NCBI GenBank assembly: GCA_030490835.1
Contig: CM059973.1
Location: 87,441,641-87,505,640, forward strand
Reading direction: 5' to 3'
From: Annona cherimola
Lineage: Eukaryota > Streptophyta > Magnoliopsida > Magnoliales > Annonaceae
DNA: 64,000 bases
Part shown: one piece after another, positions 56,687 to 64,000 of the stretch
How the letters are laid out: each line of letters starts with the position of its first letter
Numbering within the stretch: position 1 is the first letter of the stretch
The notes under the pieces: generated by a model
Told to the model about the DNA's origin: nothing
Databases searched by the model: none
What the model saw: only the letters and a program-made list of their open reading frames with translations
Position numbers and translations under genes: made by a program

Positions 56687-59600
56687 ATGACGGCCCTAAT
56701 GTTACAAGCAAAAGATGCATCTGATTGGAATTACAGGGGAGAGGGAGCAGCAAATCTTGTATTATATTACTGTGGATCTTCACCAGAGTTTGTATGCTTA
56801 GTTCTTCCCATCTTCTTTTCCTTTTCTCAGTATTCTATTGTGGCATGTATGGTCAAAGTGTCTGTTGATAATCAGATATTTACATTAAAATGCTGAACTT
56901 AAAATTGGATATGGAACATGGCTTGACAAACATGCTGGTTGAGAGGGCCCAGCATCAGTTTATTTACTGCTTCAATGAAGTCTTCTGGCTCAGTTGTTTA
57001 TTCTACTCCCAATGGTTGAATGGCTAGCGGTAAGACATGACTGGATAATTAGTTTCTGCCCATAATAAAAAGCTAAGCCCTCAAGGTCTCACTCCAGATT
57101 GGCTTTTGACATTGAATACACAATCTGTTAGCGAAAGTGTCGGAGATTGTTAAAATAGCTGAAACTTTAAAATACAATTTGATATTTCATCATCTATCGA
57201 GCTCTTCTTATATCATTACCTAGCCCTTATAATATGGTACCATATCTGGAAGACAACCTAGGTTCTAAACTTCCAATTGCTAAAGTAGCAATGCATGGAG
57301 GGAGTTCGTGACCAAAATGAAAGCCACTATAATATGAAGGGCTTAAAATGGGAGCCAATAGGAGAAGGGGAGGGCTATGCAACTGGTATGAGTACCAGTA
57401 GCATTTGTAAGAGCTGTCTATCTGACCAACTATAAAAAGGTTGCCTGGCACAGTTGTTGTGTTTTGATAAATCTGTACATTGCCATGTATGGTACATTCT
57501 CCTTGGGTGGAGGTTGTGTCGAGTAAAAAAATGCGTCATTTAGTGCTCTTAAGTCTGGCAATCTTGGGGTATTCACACTTCATCATTTTACTTCAACCAG
57601 GACAAAGTGTCAATGCAATTTCATTTTTTGAAGCTTATCCAGATGTTTTCAGCAAGTGCAATATTGTTAAAGAACTAGGACTACTTTTGAACTGCTTCAC
57701 TGAAGTGAATGCATGTTTTGTGAAGCATCTGGGGCACCACATGCCCCCCTGGGGGTGATGATTTTATTTGATCATCAGCAACCATATGAGTCCCGTTAAC
57801 TAAAAATTTTGGGTCTATGACTGAGCTCCTTTAGCTTGAATTTTATTATTCAAATTCGTCCACAGTTCAGCGTCACTTCAATTGTCCACAAAATTTGAGC
57901 AAATCTAGATGGTGGTGGTTTCAGATGCATGCTGTGTACAAGCTCTTGCTAGTTCTTCTGAATCTATGTTTGAGTGTGTCAATTTATGTTTTCCTTTTTT
58001 CACAGGTTGGGAAAGTGTTGCGTGTGCAGAAGGCTTCAAGATTAGATTCTCAACTTGCAGCTAGCAAGTCTACTCTGTCTAGGCATGAATGTCTATTATG
58101 GAAGGATACTAAGGAGCTTATGGAATGTTCGTCAATTGAAGTTTTGAGTCAAATATTTACATTGCATGTTATCAGGCCTTTGTTAGGGTCTGATCACATT
58201 GATGCTGGGGTGCGTTGGTGTCAAATGCTACATGATGTGATTTCTTTCCTAGTTGAAGCGTGGTTTTCTTAGTCTTCTTATATTAGTCTGTTATTTCAAA
58301 TTATCTTCGTTCTTTTTTACTTAAGAAAGGAAGAGCCATGTCATCCTTAGTGATGTAGGATGGGTAGAGGAGAAAATAGAAGAAAGAGGAAAGAACCTCT
58401 AGAGATGAGAAGTGAAGAAAGAAGGTAGAAAGAATAGATGAATAAGGAGAGAAGAATAAGAACAAGTAGAAGAAGAACTAGAGAACACTTTTAAAAATCT
58501 CAAAACTGATGCCCTTTAGAGCTTACAAGAGCTGTATTTATAGGTGAACATACCACCTATTCTTAGCAAATAAAATCCTTCTAGAAAAAGAAATATATAT
58601 TTTAAGTAAACTTCTTAAGGAAGTAAACTTAAAATAGATATTTACTTATTTTAAACAGATTCTAAAATATCCTAGGAAAATCCTTCTAGAAAAGGAAGTT
58701 GTATATTTTAACTAACTTCTCAAGGAAGTAAACTTAAAATAGATACATGCTTATTTTAAACAGATTCTGAAATATCCTAGGAATCTTCTAATATCTTTCA
58801 AAAATAACAAAATAAAATATTTCTAAAATATCCTGGGATTATTTCCCTTTTACAAAATTCTTGTGCCTAGAATAGACAGATTTGAAAAATTTCTTGCTAT
58901 TTTCATCAATTCTCCCCGGCTTCGAAAAACTCGCCACTGGAGAGTTCTGACTTTGATACTGCTCAAGAATATTTGGATCCAAGTGGCGTAGGTCATCTTC
59001 AGTAACCCATGTAAGATCAGAATCAAGCTTGTTTTTCCACTTGACAAGAAATCTTTGCATAATGCTCGATCCAGTAGTGACAAGTTCATCTTGTAAGATG
59101 TCCTTTATCTGATCTGAAAAAGTAGATGGTACTCGTGGAAGTACAGGCACATGTGGTGATGCTGAACTGTTATCTGTTGAAATTCCTGCAGACAAACTTG
59201 GAGGCTCAAAAGTACCTCGGTAAGGAAACGAAACAAATCCTCTATATTGAAAGTAGAACTAATTCCTATATCTGAAGGCAAATCAAGTTCATATGCATTA
59301 GATCCCAATTTTCTTAAAACACGAAAGGGGCCAGTGGCTCGTGCATGCAATTTCTTAAAAGAATTTTTAGGATATCTTTCTAGACGTATACGAGCCATGA
59401 CATAATCCCCAACATCAAATTCATGTTTTCTTCTATGAACATCTGCAACAAGCTCATAATTTTATTGCTTAGAGTAATCTTTCTTCTAATATCAGCATGA
59501 ACATCTCGAATGTGTTGAGCAAAAGATTCAGCAGTACCAGATGAACAGGTATCAATGGGTAAAGGAATTAAATCGATAGGAGCTCGAGGAATATAACCAT

Positions 59601-62600
59601 AGACAATTTCAAAAGGAGATTTCCTAGTAGAACAATTGACTGAATTGTTGTATGCAAATTCGGCAATAGCCAATACAGAATCCCAAGTTCCAATATGTTC
59701 TCCCACCAAAGTCCTAAGCAGATTTCCCAAACTCCGATTGACTACCTCAATTTGGCCATCAGTTTGTGGATGAAAAGCAGATGAAAATTTCAATTTGGTA
59801 CCCGAGAGTTTCCACAACGTTTTCCAAAAATAGCTTACAAATTTAACATCCCAATCAGAAACGATGGAAGTTCGTAAACCGTGAAGCTTAACAATTTTTC
59901 TAAAGAATAATTTTGCAATATATGAAACATAAGCAGATTTAGTACATGGGATAAAATGATCTATTTTCGAAAATCTATCAACTACCACAAGAATTGAATC
60001 AAATCCTCGAGAGGTTTTAGGCAATCCGAGAATAAAGTCCATACTAATGTCTTGCCAAAGAATATGTGGTATAGGCAAAGAAGTGTATAGTCCAGTGTTT
60101 CTCTTTTGAGCTGTATTTGTGTCCTCTTTGGCTAGTATAGCTAGAATGAGTCCTGAATCTTGTCCTTTTTCAAATTGTTTTCTTGTAAGAATATGCAAAT
60201 GTCGTTTTTTAGATGAATCAATTTGAGACTGTTTGTGGGATCTATCACTTTCTTTAGGTTTAGCAGGCTTCAAAAGGATAGATTTTCCATTATGCTTGAT
60301 AATATAGGTGTTTGGTTGCCCATAATGGATTACTTTTAAATCATATAGCCATGGACGACCAAGAAGAATATGAGTCACATCCATGGGTAGCACGTCACAC
60401 CAAATATGATCAAAATAATCACCCATCGATATAAGAACCAAGCATCTTTCATTAACTGGAAGTGCAGTTTTGTCTACCCATGTTACACGATATGGATGAG
60501 GATGTGGTTCAGTTTTCAAATTCAGTCTGGCTATAGCTGATTTGGCAATCACATTCATAGAACTACCTCCATCTATAACAATCTTGCATACTGTATTCCC
60601 ACATTTAAAATATTGATGAAATATATTTGTACGTCTCCAATCATTTTTTGAAGTAGTCAAAATGCAACACACAATGTTTAATTGTGAGTCCTCATTATAG
60701 CTATAGTCTCCATCAAGTTCACAATCCGATGGTTCCTCAAAAGTTTCAGCAACTGGATCAATGGTCACATCTTCATGATCCTCTCTACATGATTAATTGT
60801 GAGTGTGTGCTGAGGACATTGTGATGCAATATGACCTTTACCCCCACAACGTAAACATGGACCATTAACCTGCTTACCAATGACATCAAATCGAGAAACT
60901 AGATTACTCTTTTCTCTACTCGTGTATTGTTTAGGCAATGGTTTAGTTATTCTTTGAAAAGATGTTAGATTAGAATTTAATTTAGATACTCTCGTCTCTC
61001 CAGTTTGTGGAATCAAACGTTTGTTAGTGAAAGATTTTTAAAATTTTTTCAATTCTAGAGCTTTATAATATGCATCTTCCACAGAAACAACTGAATGCAA
61101 TTTCAACAAAGTTTTGATTTCTGGTTTCAGGCCATTGATAAACTTTATTCTTGTAACCCAAGGATCTTCTTGTATTCCACATTTCATTTTTAAATCTTCA
61201 AACTTATTAAGATAATCAGTTACACTTAATGATCCTTGTCTCAAGTTAACCAGTTGTTCTAATAGTTGAGTCTGATGATATTCGGGAAGGTACTTCTCTT
61301 TCAATTTAGCTTTCATTTCAGCCCATGTAGTGATAGGTACTCCTACGCGTTGACTTTCATTTAGAACCCCTTGTCAATAGCGTTTGGCAGACCCAACAAG
61401 TTTCATTTTTGTAAATCTCAATCGTTGGACATCATCCATATCATACCAACAAAAAAAATCTTCCATGTCTGCCAACCAATCTAAGAAAGCATTAGGGTCT
61501 AGACGACCGTCATAACTAGGAGCATCTACCTTGACTTGTTTTGCCACCCAAGAATTGTCAGTTACACGTCGTCGTTGTTGTGGAAAAGGTATATCATAAT
61601 TTCTCTGGTGGTTTCCATGTCTAAGATTGTTTGCAAAACCAATTGCATAAAAATTATTATTATCTTCATGATTTTCTGAATTTGTATGCATTTCTGGAAT
61701 ACGTGAATGCTCTGGGTTATGATGACCTCTAGCATTCATGTTTGGATTTTGGAAAAGCCCAGTAATGATAGGAGAGCTACTAGAAGCATGAGTATTGTGT
61801 GATTGACCATTTCGAAATGATTGTCCAATCTCAATTATGGGACGTTTTCCAACAATTTCAGTTAACCTGTTTACTGAGGAAAGGAGAGGTTGAATGGAAG
61901 AGGTGATTTCTTTTTGGAAATCTTCTTGCTTTTGGGCTAAGGTATCACAAAGGGTTGTTAAAGATTCAAATCGATTATCAATAGAGTTGGATAGAGCTTC
62001 GAGTTCGGCATTTAATTCAGCATTAGTAGGCATGATGACTCAAAATTCAATTTGTGCTGATATAGGAAAGACTTACTACTAAGAATGATTTTTTTTTTTT
62101 TATTTATTTTTTTTCTCTCTATCTCTTAAAGGTTCAAAAGCAAAGAACTTGACTGAAACAGATATGAATTAAGCACTTTCAATTATAGAAAATGTACCTG
62201 TTGAGGTCCTATCTTGCCAAGTTTAGCGGTATCTCCGCGACGACCAACAGGTTGTTGTAATGACAGCAGTAGGCAGCATCAAACAGCTACAAAATGGACA
62301 ACAATAATAGTTCGTGGACAGCAAACTCCAATAGAATGGACAACAGTGTTTTGTAGACGGCTACAGCAAAATGGCAATAGAATGGACAACAGTGACTTGT
62401 GTACAACAGCATTTTTTTTTTTTTTTTTTGGGATAACAAACAGTAATAGAAATTGGGTGAAAGTAATATCAGGTTTGACTCTGATACCAATTGATGCAGG
62501 ATGAGTAGAGGAGAAAATAGAAGAAAGAGGAAAGAACCTCTAGAGATGAGAAGTGAAGAAAGAAGGTAGAAAGAACAGATGAATAAGGAGAGAAGAACAA

Positions 62601-63319
62601 GAACAAGTAGAAGAAGAACTAGAGAACACTTTTATAAATCTCAAAACTGATGCCGTTTAGAGCTTACAAGAGCTGTATTTATAGGTGAACATACCACCTA
62701 TTCTTAGCAAATAAAATCCTTCTAGAAAAAGAAATATATATTTTAAGTAAACTTCTTAAGGAAGTAACTTAAAATAGATATTTACTTATTTTAAACAGAT
62801 TCTAAAATATCCTAGGAAAATCCTTCTAGAAAAGGAAGTTGTATATTTTAACTAACTTCTCAAGGAAGTAAACTTAAAATAGATACATGCTTATTTTAAA
62901 CAGATTCTGAAATATTCTAGGAATCTTCTAATATCTTTCAAAAATAACAAAATAAAATATTTCTAAAATATCCTGGGATTATTTCCCTTTTACAAAATTC
63001 TTGTGCCTAGAATAGACAGATTTGAAAAATTTCTTATTATTTTCATCACTTAGTCTATTCTATAACTAGTTCAATATAATTTCTTCATCATCTTCTTTCT
63101 TTCTCTTTGTTTTCTGCTGACTTAGACAATAAATCAGTAGTTTTGACTTAGCATTTCTTTGGTTATGGCAGACTCACATTCTTGTGTCTAAGGACTTCCT
63201 AGAATCTGTAGAAAAGCATGTTTTCAGTCAGCGTCCTGCTTGGCGTGTTGATGCAGCTAAGGTTAACACCTTGTGTGATTCTGCACTTCTGATGTCTGAT
63301 CATTCATTCTTTCCTCAGG
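56687..63319 (+). CDS. IPK1: Inositol-pentakisphosphate 2-kinase, 5' part (window-truncated)
   Basis: IPK1 phosphorylates Ins(1,3,4,5,6)P5 at position 2 with ATP, giving phytate (InsP6). Three coding exons are visible: 56687-56791, 58006-58209 and 63172-63319, giving 152 complete codons plus one base. Exon 1 encodes QAKDASDWNYRGEGAANLVL, the conserved N-terminus with the nucleotide-binding RGEGAANLVL. Exon 2 starts VGKVLRVQKA and reaches VIRPLLGSDHIDAG. Exon 3 encodes LVSKDFLESVEKHV, SQRPAWRVDAA and CDSALLMSDHSFFPQG. Joins 1-2 and 2-3 are phase 0 with GT donors (GTATGC, GTGCGT); exon 3 ends phase 1 at GTAAAG. The ATG chosen gives the family N-terminus. The remaining two thirds, with the rest of the InsP-binding site, lies beyond the window. 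Intron 2 is about 5 kb because it contains an antisense LTR retrotransposon. Nothing in the visible exons is broken. Confidence 0.95.
58351..58908 (-). repeat. 3' LTR of the Ty3/gypsy element (558 bp)
   Basis: It runs from TGATGTAGGATGGG to TTTTCATCA on the plus strand. In element sense this is the downstream LTR. The last pol-type reading frame runs about 70 bases into it and stops at 58839. Confidence 0.95.
58839..59195 (-). pseudogene. Retroelement chromodomain region
   Basis: The frame contains QRFLVKWKNKLDSDLTWVTE, then DDLRHLDPNILEQYQ. This is the pattern of the chromodomain at the C-terminus of chromovirus integrases (YLVKWKG...TW...L). It lies in a different frame from the upstream integrase part because of a five-base insertion near 59225. 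It ends inside the 3' LTR. Confidence 0.8.
58909..58917 (-). other. Polypurine tract next to 3' LTR
   Basis: Read in element sense, GGGGAGAAT stands directly before the TGATG start of the 3' LTR. Position and purine content fit the plus-strand primer. Confidence 0.75.
59105..59398 (-). pseudogene. Integrase C-terminal (GPY/F-like) segment
   Basis: MARIRLERYPKNSFKKLHAR, then ATGPFRVLRKLGSNAYELDL matches the GPY/F module of Ty3/gypsy integrases (GPF/Y...N.Y.LDLP). It follows the main integrase frame after a frame break near 59460 and loses frame again near 59225 before the chromodomain. Confidence 0.8.
59380..60768 (-). pseudogene. Protease-integrase in-frame fusion lacking RT and RNase H
   Basis: The 462-codon frame first encodes a retropepsin-like protease (VIDGGSSMNVIAKSA, later DVTHILLGRPWL). 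Near 60105 it passes without a break into the integrase core. There the catalytic acidic residues are visible in DISMDFILGLPKTSRGFDSI, IVSDWDVKF and HPQTDGQIEVVNRSL. Between these parts a normal element has reverse transcriptase, RNase H and the integrase zinc-binding domain, all missing here. The frame has no true ATG start; it would be reached by translation from gag, which is itself broken just upstream. Confidence 0.88.
60765..62033 (-). pseudogene. Broken gag of the Ty3/gypsy element
   Basis: It begins MPTNAELNAELEALS at 62033. It contains the capsid-type motif VDAPSYDGRLDPNAFLDWL with WYDMDD. A zinc knuckle (CLRCGGKGHIASQC, CX2CX4HX4C) lies near 60850. The frame is cut by a TGA at 61374-61376 and a TAA at 61038-61040, both in the same frame as the surrounding gag. 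A one-base shift just before 60768 separates it from protease. Confidence 0.88.
62034..62476 (-). other. Retroelement 5' leader
   Basis: Non-coding sequence between the primer site and gag in element sense. It has long homopolymer A/T tracts (near 62089-62112 and 62411-62429) and repeated 'aatggacaac' phrases. Confidence 0.6.
62479..62489 (-). other. Primer-binding site, initiator tRNA-Met
   Basis: Read in element sense, TGGTATCAGAG begins two bases after the 5' LTR. It is complementary to the 3' end of plant initiator methionine tRNA. Confidence 0.9.
62492..63048 (-). repeat. 5' LTR of the Ty3/gypsy element (557 bp)
   Basis: It runs from TGATGCAGGATGAG to TTTTCATCA on the plus strand and is followed by the CTTAG duplication. 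It aligns over its full length to 58351-58908, with one single-base gap in the AAGTAA(A)CTT stretch. Confidence 0.95.
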
Positions 63320-63485
63320 GTAAAGTCTAGCCAACCTCTAATGAGTGAGACAAAACTATTTTTGTGTATTTAATTTAGTGCATCTGCATTTTGTGTGCCT
63401 ATCTGCAGGCAGCATGACTACAACAATAATATAAACTTGCGAATTTAGAGAAACTTTTGTATTCATGAAACAACTACATTTTTTA

Positions 63486-63892
63486 GGTCTGATCCCCTGT
63501 GGCTGTCTCACTGCACCTGGACTGTGTCCGGCGAGAAACTTTATTTATTTTTACTTTTTATAAATATGCAAGCCCTGCTTATATCTTCCTCCTGGTGAAA
63601 TTGGGCAATTTTTATAATTTGTTTGGAATTTTATTTTGATTTTTGAAAATAGAGACATTCGGGGCCCTAAATGTCCACTTTCAAAAATTAAAATAAAATA
63701 CCAAACAAAGTCTGTTGACATCCTTTTTCAAAAGTTAAAATAATAAATACTAAATAAATTTTAAAAATTGTCAAATGTCATGAGGAGAAAGATATAGATG
63801 GAGCTTGCATACTTATAAAAACACAAAAAAATAAATTTTTTGGTTGGACAGACTGCTGGTGCAGTGTGCCTGGTCACAGGGGATCAGATCCC
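63486..63892. mobile_element. MITE-like element in IPK1 intron 3
   Basis: The left end GGTCTGATCCCCTGTG and right end CACAGGGGATCAGATCC are inverted, with one base gap. GCACCTGGACTGTGTCC and GGACAGACTGCTGGTGCAG continue the pairing. Runs of T flank both sides, so the target duplication cannot be fixed. It starts 167 bases after IPK1 exon 3. Confidence 0.7.
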
Positions 63893-64000
63893 TTTTTCTT
63901 TTATTGCACATTGTTGTCTTTTGAATCTCATATTGTGTGGTACAGATGCCAAAATGATAACAGGGGCACCATAAATACAGACATGATGGAATTAAGGGAA

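Larger units (their letters stand above)
58351..63048 (-). mobile_element. Ty3/gypsy chromovirus, deletion derivative, in IPK1 intron 2
   Basis: The element is 4698 bp, in minus orientation, flanked by the 5-bp duplication CTTAG (58346-58350 and 63049-63053). Two LTRs (558 and 557 bp, TGATG...CATCA) enclose an initiator-Met-tRNA primer site, a gag relic, and protease joined to integrase with a chromodomain-like end. Reverse transcriptase and RNase H are absent. By my hand alignment the LTRs differ at nine substitutions, seven of them transitions, and one single-base indel, so the insertion is young. The reading frames carry two stops and several frame breaks. The element cannot move by itself, but its LTRs, primer site and polypurine tract remain. 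Confidence 0.96.

Noticed and set aside
57480..57758. 92-residue plus-strand frame as a gene
   Set aside because: It lies in IPK1 intron 1, lacks recognisable motifs and has no splice or promoter support.
57895..58005. Alternative start of IPK1 exon 2 at 57895
   Set aside because: The extra N-terminal residues have no family match. A clear acceptor TTTTTTCACAG ends at 58005 and exon 1 supplies the conserved N-terminus.
58351..63048. Calling the retroelement autonomous
   Set aside because: RT and RNase H are absent and gag-pol is broken by stops and frame shifts.

Overview
This window is nuclear DNA of a flowering plant. The evidence is split genes with plant-type introns, two SABATH methyltransferases (a plant family), an inositol-pentakisphosphate 2-kinase of plant type, plant LTR retrotransposons and many AT-rich MITEs. 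The species cannot be read from the sequence. I see no bacterial, organellar, rRNA, tRNA or CRISPR features.

Layout. Positions 1-7952 are gene-free and repeat-rich. A four-exon SABATH gene lies on the minus strand at 23308-7953; its second intron is about 12.6 kb and packed with MITE-like repeats. Positions 23.4-36.3 kb are gene-free and hold a 1148-bp hAT-type element with an intact 8-bp target duplication, SINE-like copies and clustered MITEs. A second, compact four-exon SABATH gene follows on the same strand (38970-36370); one of its introns appears to use a GC donor. The two SABATH genes form a diverged tandem pair.

Positions 39.1-55 kb are an accessory graveyard. They hold four solo LTRs with target-site duplications (325, 1178, 998 and 1853 bp), several tandem repeats, a decayed RNase H-like fragment, a decayed ARM-repeat fragment, and nested MITEs. 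From about 55 kb to the right edge runs IPK1 on the plus strand. Three coding exons are visible (56687-56791, 58006-58209, 63172-63319) and the rest lies beyond the window. A 4698-bp Ty3/gypsy chromovirus with both LTRs is inserted antisense in IPK1 intron 2. It has lost reverse transcriptase and RNase H, which leaves protease joined in frame to integrase.

Functionally, the SABATH enzymes are expected to make methyl esters of small carboxylic acids (salicylate, benzoate, jasmonate or similar) using S-adenosylmethionine. IPK1 makes phytate (InsP6) from InsP5. They do not form a pathway together. Exon limits come from splice signals and family alignment read by eye. Repeat-family limits are approximate unless a target-site duplication is given.
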